Origin: Diphasiastrum complanatum
Taxonomy: Eukaryota; Streptophyta; Lycopodiopsida; Lycopodiales; Lycopodiaceae
NCBI GenBank assembly: GCA_029204225.1
Contig: MU831985.1
Coordinates: 1 to 64,000 of the forward strand
DNA: 64,000 nt
Direction: 5' to 3'
Shown piece after piece: positions 23,801-31,796 of this stretch (its first letter is position 1; every line of letters starts with the position of its first letter). Under the pieces are notes generated by a model. The model made no database searches. It had not been told where the DNA came from and saw only the letters and a list, made by a program, of their open reading frames with translations. Position numbers and translations under genes: made by a program.

Positions 23801-25949
23801 AAAGAATCATTGGAGAAGAAAAAAAGAGAGGACCTTGCCCCATTTCACATAGAAAAGTGAGCCCCCCAAGATGACTTGCCTTCAAAAATGTTGACATGGG
23901 TTGGGGGAAGTGGAGATGCCAAGGAGTACTCCCCTTGATATCTCTACATGCCCTAGGACCCATATTTTATAGGAGTCGTTCAAATTTCATTTCTTAAGGC
24001 AGGAGAACATCCTTGTGGCTCATATAGGATAAACGAGAGAGATTAAAGGTCTCCCAAGTATGTTTTTGTGTGAAATGGGGGTCGATGAAGGGAAATGAAA
24101 GGGGTTCATGGGCGGTAACTGTGATTCACATCACTATTGGCCCCCTTTCTGTGTGAACACACTTATTGTGTGGCACAATCCAACAAGGCCTGAATGTACC
24201 TTGAAGCACACTTGCAACAACACAACCAAGCAAAATGCAAAGAATTAACACCAATTAAGGCTCGCTCCCATAGCGTGACCCTAATGTATCTTAAGCATGA
24301 TCCAAGAAAGCACAATTCTAATGCGCCGTGGGGCTGCCATTTTATTGCCTTCACCACATAGTTGAGAGCTCGTGAGAACGTGGGCAAAAGTGAAAAGATT
24401 AAAAAGCAGGGAAGACATGCCATTTGGCCCACCTTAGTAGGTTTCTGAGTTTGGTGGGCATTTCCATAGCATACTCACATACCCCAACATGACAAGTTTC
24501 CACTTTTCCTCATTTGCGCACTGACATATATGACAGCAAGTTGCTCAACACATTGATTTAGCATTCAAAGTGGGAGGTAATGTATGCACAGCAACCTGCC
24601 TTAGAGAGGAGAAGGACCCTAAACTCTTAAGCACCTAATTAAAGATGGGGAAAAACACACTACCCTTAGGGTTTAAGGTTTATTGTTCTCTATGATTAAA
24701 GACCAATTGTCATAACAAAAACTTTCACAGCCTACTTTCTTTAAGATGGGGACAAACACACTGCCCTTAGGGTTTAAGGTTTATGGTTTTCTTTGTGAAC
24801 AAAAACTTTCACAGCCTATTTTCTTTAAGATGGGACAAAACCCACTACCCTTAGAGTTTAAGGTCTATGGTTTTCTATGATAAAAGACCAATTGTCAGAA
24901 CAAAAAGTTTCACAGCCTATTTTCTTTAAGACGCATTCACGGTTGCCTAACCTAATTTCCATTATTTTATGCCTAAAGGTAGTTATGCGTTGTTTCTATT
25001 TGTATACAGTGCTAGATTTTCTACATTGTGTAAAAATTGTGTTGTCTTCCATAACCAAAGATCAAAAGATTAATTCTTTGGGCGATAATATGGTTTGACT
25101 GTACAATTCATTTCCATTTGCTTCGACTTGCTAGTATGCCATTCACATTTGTAGTGGTAGATTTTGTTTTTACATGTTAGACACCCACTGTGATCACTTA
25201 CATTGATGATAATTGCAGGGAAGTTTGGGGGAATATTAGCTTCCATACCACAGCCAATCTTTGCAGCTATATTTTGTGTGCTCGATGGAGTATTTGGTAA
25301 GTCCTTATCTGACAAGGATAAGAATATGGTTCAGGTTGCAGCTGTTGCATCTACAAGCTTGCTGTTCTGGTAAATATGTGGACTGATCCTCAATTTTCAA
25401 TTGTTGCTGTGTAACAGCGGCAGTAGGTATCTCCCTCCTACAATTTACAAATTTGAATCTCACTCGCAACCTATTCGTCTTGGGGTTCACATTATTCATG
25501 GGATTTTCAGTTCCACGGTATTTTATGGAATTCGAAATCGTTTCTGGGCACGGCCCAGTACATACGGGCGCCACTTGGGTATATGAAAATCTGATCTTTA
25601 TTGTATCTGCGTTTTTCTTATGCTTAATTTCTATTTGATCAGTAATTCAGGATAAAATTTGCAGTTCATAGCTGATTTTGCCAAAGGACTGTAAGCCGTT
25701 ATCTGATCACTTTCTTTGGGGGCATGCCAGTTTAATGATATACTGAACACCATCTTTTCATCCAATGCCGTGGTTGCATTCATTGTTGCTGTTTTCCTGG
25801 ATAACACCTTGATCGATAGGGCAACAAAGAAGGACAGGGGTATGACGTGGTGGAGACGGTTTCATAAATGGAGAGGCAGTCCAACAAACGAAGAATTTTA
25901 CAAATTGCCATTCAACCTCAACAAGTATTTTCCACCTCCTCAGATTTAA
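3825..25949 (+). CDS. NAT: nucleobase-ascorbate transporter (NAT/NCS2 family), 14 exons, 521 aa
   Basis: Membrane permease of the NCS2 family. Plant members carry purines, uracil or related bases with protons, probably at the plasma membrane. Exons: 3825-3900, 4837-4934, 5242-5418, 5854-5954, 6323-6398, 6560-6619, 6828-7012, 7164-7260, 7411-7497, 7673-7731, 8004-8095, 25219-25296, 25418-25578, 25731-25949. All introns are GT-AG and all phases agree. An in-frame TAG nine codons before the ATG fixes the start. The hallmark QH pair is at residues 34-35 (AFQHY). The NAT signature ENxGxxxxTR is at 340-349, encoded across exons 10 and 11. Other family blocks are GGSYAF, CRTDRA, WGAPTFNAG and the C-terminal EEFYKLPFNLNKYFPP. 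Length matches the usual 520-540. Intron 11 is 17.1 kb and full of retroelement debris, so expression depends on splicing across it. Exact substrate is unknown. Confidence 0.95.
5589..5656. repeat. two-copy 34-bp repeat in NAT intron 3
   Basis: Two adjacent near-identical units of the form GCAACAC.TGG.T.TAACCTACTA, each ending GTGTTTGAC. No function apparent. Confidence 0.7.
6471..6539. repeat. (AG)n microsatellite in NAT intron 5
   Basis: About 34 AG units fill 69 of the 161 bp of intron 5 and end 20 bp before the exon 6 acceptor. The purine tract lies where a pyrimidine tract would be expected. Confidence 0.9.
8096..10207. other. start of NAT intron 11, no gene
   Basis: First 2.1 kb of the giant intron. 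It contains a poly-G run (8573-8583), an (AG)n tract (8783-8833) and a small duplication of CCAACTCCATGGGTTTCACC near 9192-9237. I saw no retroelement domain in this part. Confidence 0.6.
8783..8833. repeat. (GA)n microsatellite
   Basis: About 25 GA units within NAT intron 11. Confidence 0.9.
10208..10850 (+). pseudogene. Ty1/copia reverse transcriptase fragment
   Basis: The frame opens in KLHKALYGLKQVPRAWYERI, runs through the active-site block (ALYVDYSLII, where the second Asp of YVDD is Tyr), EFEMTDLGPIHYLLGMEI and, after stops, YLYQSIGSFMYSMICTQLD, ending in HWKALQRILNYIQAT. These are the palm, thumb and connection blocks of copia RT. There are at least three in-frame stops. No protease, integrase or complete RNase H adjoins. 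A sense-strand scrap in NAT intron 11. Confidence 0.88.
10851..13578. other. NAT intron 11, no recognised coding sequence
   Basis: The stretch 10851-11460 is relatively GC-rich and abuts the RT scrap. The stretch 11720-11960 holds a degenerate internal duplication (AAGCAA..TATG with AACTCCTCTTGCTCCT twice). From 12300 on it is AT-rich with many stops. No domain recognised. Confidence 0.5.
13579..13963 (+). mobile_element. possible LTR start of a decayed Ty3/gypsy-type element
   Basis: A purine-rich stretch (TTAAGGGAGAAAGAA) is followed at 13579 by TGTTATGG, as at a polypurine tract/3' LTR junction of plant gypsy elements. No coding domain upstream could be confirmed. The copia 5' LTR at 13964 cuts it off. 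Weak call. Confidence 0.25.
13964..14243 (+). repeat. partial 5' LTR with TTCGCGAA-type tandem repeats
   Basis: Matches 17658-17885 with scattered substitutions. It holds about four imperfect 39-42-bp repeats built on TTCGCGAACACGAAAGTC. Because the unit length is near a multiple of three it leaves an open frame (13936-14325) that looks protein-like but is LTR sequence. Confidence 0.75.
14260..14986 (+). pseudogene. copia gag zinc knuckle, protease and GAG-pre-integrase
   Basis: A zinc knuckle of the CIHCHKKGHTAMDC type is readable near 14327-14370, out of frame with the ORF starting at 14456. The aspartic protease site reads ILDSGATSHF near residue 33 of that ORF, so its catalytic triad is kept. 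The ORF ends in the HRRLCHMNS part of the pre-integrase domain and then hits a TGA at 14984. The closest relative is the minus-strand copy at 29316-29861. Confidence 0.85.
15040..15707 (+). pseudogene. copia integrase
   Basis: Out-of-frame CDACLKGKMS and LVHSDICGPF blocks (15045-15165) precede an ORF of 144 codons from 15273. That ORF has KTDRGGEF with the second catalytic Asp, VAERKNMTL with the catalytic Glu, and the FGCATYAH block. A frameshift near 15700 separates it from the RT half. Confidence 0.85.
16130..17085 (+). pseudogene. copia reverse transcriptase
   Basis: Begins with the AIDNPEKDEWIQAMNEEM block, continues with KWVFKLKYGPNG (frameshifted) and, from 16495, HGELDEEVYMDQPPGY, IYGLKQSARQWY, the intact VVYVDDTLIF active site and GLQIERDY. 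The MDVKTAFL block reads DEKTTFLHGELDEEV (frame from about 16477). Several stops and frameshifts prevent a polyprotein. Confidence 0.85.
17018..17649 (+). pseudogene. copia RNase H and polyprotein end
   Basis: Contains YLADNTSPDIAYVV, HWKIAKCILQYLQ, then in a second frame AKMANEIIWLRQFLEEL, DNTSAIHLTKD and KDMVADIFTKALD. One or two frame breaks lie between 17200 and 17340. The polypurine tract follows directly. Confidence 0.85.
17658..18989 (+). repeat. copia 3' LTR, interrupted by a 376-bp insertion
   Basis: Starts TGAAGAAACC and ends TCTTCA. It matches 31732-30750 of the minus-strand copy (983 bp) once the insertion 17896-18271 and its 23-bp duplication are removed (about 933 bp). TGGTATCAGAGC follows one base after its end. 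Confidence 0.8.
17896..18271. mobile_element. 376-bp terminal-inverted-repeat insertion in the LTR
   Basis: The ends are imperfect inverted repeats of about 43-45 bp: CATTAGAGAAATTCTAAATC at the left, and the complement of the right end reads CATTAGAGGAGTTTTGAGCT, both followed by a CCAAAAA..GACCCTTT block. A flanking 23-bp segment (ATCTTTTGC...GAGA) is present on both sides (17873-17895 and 18272-18294) with 16 of 23 positions equal. It carries no ORF of note. MITE-like by structure, but the long duplication does not fit common DNA transposon classes. Confidence 0.65.
18991..19002 (+). other. retrotransposon primer-binding site (initiator tRNA-Met type)
   Basis: TGGTATCAGAGC is the usual plant copia primer site complementary to the 3' end of initiator methionine tRNA. 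It lies one base after an LTR that also serves as the 3' LTR of the upstream element. A second copy of the block (CTTCAGTGGTATTAGAGCAT) follows at about 19013-19034. Confidence 0.75.
19165..19380 (-). pseudogene. copia integrase C-terminal fragment
   Basis: On the minus strand the frame gives TPFKVYYEYKPS, HLRKKLDHVSYKNIFIGYST, then a stop, then SVSRDVVFLEDKF. This is the region just downstream of the integrase core, and its closest match in the window is the minus-strand element at 32700-33000. A short internal deletion removed the FGCLCYA block. Confidence 0.85.
19595..19675 (+). pseudogene. copia RT scrap (HQMDVQTTFLNG block)
   Basis: Twenty-odd codons read DLEVHQMDVQTTFLNGFIHE, the fingers/palm boundary of copia RT. 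Nothing else of the domain is left on this strand. Confidence 0.75.
19685..19830 (-). pseudogene. copia RT-RNase H junction scrap, opposite strand
   Basis: The minus strand reads YWKALKRVMNYIQST and, in a shifted frame, GYYDSDWGG, which are adjacent blocks at the RT-RNase H junction. It abuts the plus-strand scrap, so the locus has been rearranged. Confidence 0.75.
20208..21339 (-). repeat. probable 3' LTR of the minus-strand copia element
   Basis: On the minus strand TGTTGGATTT begins right after a purine tract (complement of 21340-21351). That inner edge is well supported. The outer edge near 20208 is a guess, because no second LTR is present to compare. Contains several TCGCGAA motifs near 20455-20530. 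Confidence 0.45.
21347..22717 (-). CDS. copia RT/RNase H open reading frame (456 codons)
   Basis: Residues about 35-60 give HQLDVQTAYLNGVIEEKIYM, then FHKALYGLKQSTRAWF, LYVDDTLLF with the RT active site intact, and FDMTDLGETNFCLGIQI. RNase H follows with DASWGGD, LSSTEAEYIA, CDNQSAIAL, RSKHIEIRYHYIR and MVADIFTKALN. It ends TAA just before the polypurine tract. The amino end is frameshifted relative to the upstream RT piece, so the apparent start codon is probably not a real one. It is the best-preserved pol segment here. Confidence 0.88.
   Translation of the reverse strand: MIPKSRMSTTVRLLVQSSNIRRSECSYLMLQLPTSKHQLDVQTAYLNGVIEEKIYMIQPEGYVLEGMKNCVCKFHKALYGLKQSTRAWFQRINTFLIEQGFKPSTVNCNVYLKSVEQSFIIITLYVDDTLLFSNDTNMVKDSKQMLFSEFDMTDLGETNFCLGIQIHRDRANGLIYITQQRYLHNVLNRYNLMHCKLAHSPMDPGLHLSKDQCPQTKQEDEQMREYLYRSILGSLMYTMVYTRPDISFDVSSLSQYMANPNITHWKALIRVMRYIQATMDQCICYGDVNNDNLHQLSSYFDASWGGDADNRKLSSGFTFFFNDGPISWNNRKQTSITLSSTEAEYIATSQSIKKAFWLRNLLSDINLYQYSPTILFCDNQSAIALSTNPRFHSRSKHIEIRYHYIRGKVLNREVSLTYCRTHDMVADIFTKALNVNAHNKFCALLSLKIKAFTDPD
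22740..23024 (-). pseudogene. copia RT amino-terminal segment
   Basis: Holds the EPTTVKEALSQPDSDLWREA, MDRDYSSLIKNQTWSLVE and KWIFKIKYNANG blocks that precede the RT palm. It is out of frame with the larger RT ORF below it; a frameshift and a stop lie between 22717 and 22740. Confidence 0.85.
23040..23480 (-). pseudogene. copia integrase C-terminal region
   Basis: Reads NNVFWAEAVSTATYV, TPHEVWTGSKPSLKNLRVFG, KKLDFQGLKTILIGYTS and SQDTVFIEDQYIDL. The integrase core should precede it but the sequence breaks near 23480. Confidence 0.85.
23757..24160 (+). repeat. dispersed repeat, copy 1 (inverted partner at 27010-27400)
   Basis: Shares TAGTCATAGGG, TCTATTTGTCAAAAA, CATTGGAGA, CCCCATTTCACATA and CACTATTGGCC blocks, in the same order, with the minus strand of 27400-27010. 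Noncoding. Class not determined. Confidence 0.6.
24642..24930. repeat. three-copy tandem repeat, 85-103 bp units
   Basis: Units begin near 24642, 24743 and 24828. Each has AAGATGGG, CACT.CCCTTAG.GTTTAAGG and TTTCACAGCCTA. The middle unit has lost about 17 bp. It sits about 290 bp before NAT exon 12, inside intron 11. Confidence 0.85.
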
Positions 25950-26131
25950 AGCCCCAGATGAATTGGCATTGTTTTTGTGAAGCTGAATGTACAAAAATCA
26001 GCAAACGTGGTGAATCACCAGGCCTTCAAGTAGCCTGAGAAGCAGGCTGTACGTTCCCTCCTTCCAAATTGATGAAAATAACAGTGTAAGAGATCAGCCA
26101 ATGCAATCTCAGACACACATTGTCCAATTAC

Positions 26132-26338
26132 ACGCTCATACTAGAATTCTTGGTGAAGGGTGCTGCTCCTACAAGAAGGTAGAGCTGAAGGATCTCTTGA
26201 TCGCTCATATGGAATTCTTGCTGAAGGTGGCTGCTTCTATAAAGTAGAGTGGAAGGATCACTTGATCGCTCATATAGAGTTCTTGGCGAAGTGGGCTGCT
26301 CCGATAAGGTAGAGTCGAAGGATCACTTGACCCATATA
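26132..26338. repeat. three-copy tandem repeat, about 65-70 bp, just 3' of NAT
   Basis: Units start at CGCTCATA near 26132, 26202 and 26267. Each contains TTCTTG.(T/C)GAAG, GGCTGCT-like and GTAGAG..GAAGGATC blocks. It begins 183 bp after the NAT stop codon, so it may lie in the 3' UTR. Confidence 0.8.
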
Positions 26339-28970
26339 ATTCAATAATTCATTAAATTCATTGTTAGCAAATCGATTTAGTACTCTAGATATCAATTATA
26401 TATTGGGACTGGAATGTTGAAGTGATCCCACACCAGTTCTTAACATATTAGTACCAATTGAGCAGAAGGAACTGACGTAATGGTGCAGCTAAGACTCTTG
26501 CTCATCATGCTGTCCGAGATTTCAAGCAAGAGGTTATAATGGGTAAGCTTCTAATTTAGGTTTTATGTAAACCTTTTTGATAAAAATTTCAACAATTCTT
26601 TAGCAAATTCACTGATGCATACCTTGCCGTTATGCTCATTGAGCACTACAATCTGTAATGAAAAGACTTTTGTTGATGAACTTTGTTTATCAATGAGCAG
26701 GACTGCATGGAGATGAGCAATTAGCTTCACAATGAATGTTAACCTTAATTAATTGTTCAGAAGCAGGTGCTCTTAAAAGTGAGGATAGTCGATGGTTTAT
26801 ATGAGAACAAAACCATATTCAGAAGCCCATATTACTTGAGTTCTAAGCATAAAGTCAATGAGACATGGTGTAAAGCCTACTTCCCATTAGAATCATGAGC
26901 TTAATGGGGCTAATTGCCATCTTCTTCTTCTTCGCCTAGTGTGTGACATGCCAAGTGCAAGCATGCAAATCATTCTTATCATAATGCAGATCACTATACT
27001 CTCATTTCCGGGCGTCTGAACTCACTTAGGGTGTTTTCACACACAAGACAGGCCAATAGTGACATTGAGTTACACTTACCCCTCGCCATCAACCCCCTTC
27101 ACTGTAGGAGACCTTTGTTCTTCCTCATGTTCTATTCTATATGAACCACATGGATGTTTTTCGGCCTATAAAATTTAAATTTTAATTGGCTCCCTAAAAA
27201 TAAGGGCCCTAGGGCATGCGCTGACTCATATCCCATGTCTACATCGTTCAAGTCGTTTGCCACATGGGTATCTCGCTTTTTTATGTGAAATGGGGTAAGG
27301 AACTTTCTTTTCTTTTTTTTCTCTCCAATGACAGAGAGTTTTTTTGACAAATAGATGTGCCCTATGACTATGAACGAGGTAAATTTGTGCTTTCTATGAT
27401 ATGTTTTCCAAGCGGAGTGTAAGGAAAGTTTGCATGTTGAGCTAAAGTCTCTTTGTTTCCTGCCTTGTTCTTTAACATTTAAAATTTGTATAGGCACTTT
27501 TGCTAATTTATGAAGAAAATGGTGTAGCCTTGTAGGATGGAATTTGAGGAGAAAAAAAGTTCATATCAAAATTTTATTACATGCACCTTTTGCAAAAATG
27601 TGAAAAAAAAAATTGTTGACAAAACAGCAAAAGATATTCTTACAATTGGGAAGGTCCGCCTCCTTGGTCATGCTGCCATTGAAGGGTCTTCTGCCTTGGC
27701 CAAAGGTCCTTCAAAGAAAGGGCCTTGGAGGGCGACCTCCTCCTCCCCAAAAAATAACCTTAGAATGTTTGTATATTAATGCACCATGTCCATTGAATTT
27801 AGTACCACCAATTTACATTGATAGATCAATTTTATGAACAAGCGAAAACAAAATATATGATCATTCCAAAACCTTAATGAAACATTATATTCAAACTAAT
27901 GACAAATAAATCGGGCATGTACAAAAAAGCTGTGAAAATGTAAGTAGTGGTGTGTGATCTGAAAATCAAAACTTCATAATGACAAAAAACAGAACTTCAA
28001 AACTTGTTTTATGCACAAAGTTACATTGCCATTTTCATGAAACTAGGAGGTAGAAAGGTGTAACTAATGAAGTTTGAATGAAAACTTCACTTTTCAGATC
28101 TGATTTTCAAATTTACAGTTCTGAAAAACAGAACTTCAAAATGAAAATCAAAACTTCAAACACTTCATTTATGGCAAAAAAAAACACTAGTTTTGATCAA
28201 AACACATAACTAGAATCAATCTTTTTGCCAAAAAACAGTTTGTGTATGTAGAGAAAGACTTCCTCCACCCATCTCACAAATCTTTTTCAGAACTTTTAAA
28301 GACCCAAGCCCACTTTAAAACTTCTCTAAAGGATAAAAAATCAGCCTCTAAACAATTCTATAAGCATCACTAATCTCTTCCAAAGAGAACTAGATTCATT
28401 GGATACTTCAATTACAAGCTTCCTACAACTAGAAAAGCCTCCCCAAAAAAAATTTAGTTGGTGATCTTAATAGAACTTGAAGAAGGTTAGAAAGGTTACC
28501 ATCATTTGTCTAGCACTGATACCACTTTTACAAGTAGAAGTGAGGAAGTCCTCCAAATCCAAGGTAGAGCCTCCAAATGTCCTCCAAGCAACTTGCAAGC
28601 TTCAAGATGCTCCCCACCTCCAAGCTAGGATGCTTCCACCTACAAGTAAGGATTTGCAAGCCTCCAAGGATCTCTCCTCCACCTGTGTCCCTACTCTTTA
28701 AACACAAAGATAGATAACAAGCTGGCCTCAAGTATTCACCACCCAACCATAGCTAGATCCAAGCTCCAAGCAAGACCTATCTAGCACCCCCTTGCTAACC
28801 ATAAACAAATCACAAGCATACCACAACACTTCATAGCATACTCAAGATCCAAACCTTACTTATGTCCCATACCATAAGCAAGATCCAAACCTCAAGCATA
28901 CTACCACAAGAAAGCACTTTACACACTAGTAGCAACACTAGAGCATAAGCAAAGCAAACAAGAGAGATCT
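26339..28970. other. intergenic stretch, no gene recognised
   Basis: AT-rich with no convincing coding blocks. It holds the inverted partner of the 23757-24160 repeat. From about 28480 the sequence becomes rich in CCTCCAA and AAGC.T words, possibly LTR or leader sequence. Confidence 0.5.
27010..27400 (-). repeat. dispersed repeat, copy 2 (inverted relative to 23757-24160)
   Basis: The minus strand follows the order of blocks of copy 1, from CATAGTCATAGGGCACATCT to CACTATTGGCC. The copies flank NAT exons 12-14 in opposite orientation. Confidence 0.6.
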
Positions 28971-29315
28971 CCCCCTCTCAATGGGCGCCCTACTACCCTC
29001 ATATAGATGGCCCATGGACCCCTCCAATGCACTATGGAGTTCCATGCTCATCCAATGAGAGAGAGAGAAGCCTAGGGGAGTTAAAGAATCTCCAAGAGCC
29101 TCCATAGGCTTATGGAAGGTCAAGAGACTCCTTCCATAACCTATGACTCTTTGAATGCCTTTCTTGTGGGAGTTGGGAACTCAATGGACACTTTAGAAGG
29201 GCGCCCTCCTACTAGGTCCCATTGCCGAAGTTGTGCATATATACTTTGGTCCTAGACCAATTAAGTGATATAGTTCAAGGTTGCGGCCTACTGCTAGTTA
29301 CATAGGTATGTAACA
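28971..29315. mobile_element. possible LTR end inserted in a copia protease
   Basis: Sequence up to GTATGTAACA (ending 29315) abuts the protease frame of the minus-strand copia element right at its EAC codons, where the plus-strand relative continues. Read from the other strand it starts TGTTACATACC, an LTR-like terminus. The far end was not found, so extent and class are uncertain. Confidence 0.3.
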
Positions 29316-29861
29316 GCATGCTTCGTTAGAAAACGTCACACGCATCCCTACATCTGCTATTCTTGCTACAGAGAGCAAGTCTCGCTGCAGGGTTGGCACG
29401 AACAGAACATCTTTGAGTTTTTTGTCTCTGTCGTTGGTGTTGAGCCACAGTGAACCAATGTCGTTCACTTGATGTCTAGATCCATCTCCAAGAACTATGA
29501 ATCTTGAGGGATCCGCACTTATGAAATCAGACATTATTAGTCTTGATGTCACAAAGTGTGAGGTGGCTCCTGAATCTAGGATCACCTCATGTGTGTCAGA
29601 CGTTGATGATGCACACACATCTTCACAGATGTAGGCGGTCGAACAATTTTTATTCGTTCTTTTTTTGCCCATCTTTGAGCTCTCGGGCTCCTCGACATAG
29701 GAAGAACTATTGTTGTTCTCTTGTTTGTTCTGTGTTGATCTGTTTCTTGGGTTTTGGTGGCAATCCATGGCTGCATGACCCTTCTTATGGCAATGGATAC
29801 ACTCAATTTTGGGATTGAGCCAGCAGGTATCTACTGTATGCCCGTCTCTTCTGCATCTCAC
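29316..29861 (-). pseudogene. copia gag zinc knuckle and protease
   Basis: Two knuckle-type blocks are readable: CRRDGHTVDTC (its first Cys pair is incomplete) and CIHCHKKGHAAMDC, a full CX2CX4HX4C. The protease ILDSGATSHF keeps its catalytic Asp, and RFIVLGDGSRHQV follows. It ends at residue EAC where foreign sequence begins. It is separated from gag by a stop near 29937. Confidence 0.88.
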
Positions 29862-29936
29862 GTAGGTCTTCTTGTATGTATCTTGTCGTTTTGACCTCCC
29901 TTTGGTCTTCCAGTTGCTCTTGCTAGCCCCCTCTAC

Positions 29937-30632
29937 TTACTGGTCACGACCCTGCCTCTGATTCAACTCCCTCTTAGGCTTGAATTGTTTCTTGTATTTT
30001 TCTCTGTTGTCGTAGAGGGCCTGTTCAGAACCATCCTTGTGATCAAGGTGTTCTCTGGCCTCGACTTCCTCTCGAATCTCGACAATCGCCTTTTCGAGGT
30101 TCATGGTAGGATCTTTCGTGAGCAGGGTTCGTGTCGTCTCGAAAGATCTGGATAAGGCTCTCAACAGGTACGTGAACTGCTTCTCAGCTGATACTGCATT
30201 CTCTGCTCCAGAGTTGTGTAGAGATAGAAACAGATCCTTCATCTTTCTCACAAAGGAGGTGAGGTCTTTTCCATCCCATTGTAGATTTGGCAGCTGATCT
30301 TCCAGCATCATGATTTGACCTCTTGATTTCGTCTGAAATCTTGTGAGTAGTGCATCCCACATCTCCTTAGCTTTGGAGAGTGTAGCCAGGTCAAGTGTAA
30401 GGCTATCTTCGATGGAAGATGATAGCAAGGCTACTTCCTTGTCGTTTTTCTCCCTCCATTCACGTAGCTCCTTGCCTGTTGTCGTAGGCATTTCTTCTGT
30501 GCCATCCACCCATGGGAAGAGTCCTTCGCCCTTGAGTATTAAAGATGTCTTAACTTTCCAGACTAGAAAGTAAGATCCTGAAGAATCAAGTATAGTGCAA
30601 ATCTTGCTCTGCATGCTGCTGATTGAAGCCAT
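29937..30632 (-). CDS. copia gag (UBN2-type) open frame, 231 codons
   Basis: Starts MASISSMQSK, then FLVWKVKTSLILKGEGLF, KEMWDALLTRFQTKSRGQIM and FVRKMKDLFLSLHNSG, the usual copia capsid layout. The start ATG lies about 105 bp after the primer site, as expected. A TAG after GRDQ cuts it from the zinc knuckle. The capsid protein would package element RNA. Confidence 0.85.
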   Translation of the reverse strand: MASISSMQSKICTILDSSGSYFLVWKVKTSLILKGEGLFPWVDGTEEMPTTTGKELREWREKNDKEVALLSSSIEDSLTLDLATLSKAKEMWDALLTRFQTKSRGQIMMLEDQLPNLQWDGKDLTSFVRKMKDLFLSLHNSGAENAVSAEKQFTYLLRALSRSFETTRTLLTKDPTMNLEKAIVEIREEVEAREHLDHKDGSEQALYDNREKYKKQFKPKRELNQRQGRDQ

Positions 30633-30736
30633 TGCTTCTTGAAGTCTGTTTCTTTGTTGATGGTTATCTGTCTGAATCCTTGGCCTTATAGATCTGCTAG
30701 CTTCTTGGCTATGTCAGAATATGACAGGATAACCTG

Positions 30737-30748
30737 GCTTTAATACCA
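30737..30748 (-). other. primer-binding site, initiator tRNA-Met type
   Basis: Minus strand TGGTATTAAAGC follows the LTR terminal CA after one base. It carries two substitutions from the usual TGGTATCAGAGC. Confidence 0.75.
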
Positions 30749-30749
30749 C

Positions 30750-31732
30750 TGAGGAGAAAAAGTGATTGACTGATGAAAAATTTGTCGGATTCACGAAACT
30801 TTTGCGAAGGCAAATCAATCACGACTCTCTTCAGCTCGGATGGAGTTCAGATGCGACCGCTGGACACTGCCAGCTGAATCGCTCCTACAATCCTCCAAAG
30901 TGTAGTCAGTCACTGCTGATCTACATTCATAAAATTAATGCAGCGTTCAACAAAGTTTCAACCAAAGTACGGAATTCAAATGAACAAGAAAACTCAGACA
31001 TATGAAATATCAGCATAAGCATTCAACATTCAAGATCAAACACAACAAGAAAATAATCTATATTAATTTTCTCTAAATTTCTTCAAGCACTACATGCAAA
31101 TCCACGCAGTGCGTTGGCATGAAAGAAACACGGTCGAGTAGTAGTCTCGCTTCACTAGCGGACAGTTAGATCTTCTGGTCCTAAACAAAATTGTCTTCAC
31201 GCGCAGGCGGACATGTATTCTGTATATCGTCTTGATTGCTTACTAGCATCAGACTTCTTCACTTTGTTACACTCTGTGTATTCTGTTTTGATCTATATGT
31301 CAAGTATGATCCAGTAAGTACGGTCTCTCTGTGTAAATCTAAGATTAGAGTGATTAAGCATCTACAACTAACCAAAGAATTACAAGAGTGACAGATTAGC
31401 CACGACCTAGGGAGTATTTGCTGATGTCATGCCATCAGATCAGTTTACTGTACTTTTGGGTACTTGCATGATCTTTGGTGGTACTTCTTGGGGCATGAGC
31501 ACTGAACGAGTTTCGTTTACCTCATCTGCCTTCTTCCATACTGGACCGTGAAGGAATCTCGTTCATGGATCTTTCGTGTTTGTGAACCATTCGTCTTCGT
31601 CTCCATTGACTTTCGTGTACGCGAAACTCTTCGTGTTTCGTGTCTCCAGATGTTCGAGTTCGCGAACATCTTCGTCAGGCGAAGGGCTGAAAGCTAGCAA
31701 GGCTTTGTAATCAGAAACATTTTGTTTCTTCA
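30750..31732 (-). repeat. copia 5' LTR, 983 bp
   Basis: Begins TGAAGAAAC on the minus strand and ends CA. It carries the same CACGAAAGTC/TCGCGAA tandem repeat block as the LTRs at 13964 and 17658, without the 376-bp insertion. Confidence 0.8.
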
Positions 31733-31796
31733 CGTCCATCTGGTGAATATCCAGATCTTCTACAACAGTTATAACCAATAGAGTACGAATAGACTG

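Larger units (their letters stand above)
29316..31732 (-). mobile_element. Ty1/copia 5' part: LTR, primer site, gag, protease
   Basis: Same family as the 13964-18989 element. From high to low coordinate: 5' LTR 31732-30750 (983 bp, TGAAGAAAC...TCA), primer site 30748-30737, gag ORF, zinc knuckle and protease, then an abrupt end at 29316. Integrase, RT and 3' LTR are missing. It was inserted into the RT of another minus-strand copia element, exactly after its HQMDV codons. Confidence 0.85.

Noticed and set aside
25340-25372. Possible extra NAT exon between 25296 and 25418 (CTGTTGCATCTACAAGC...)
   Set aside because: It has splice-like ends, but exon 12 joins exon 13 (25418) in phase and the resulting protein aligns with the family without a gap.
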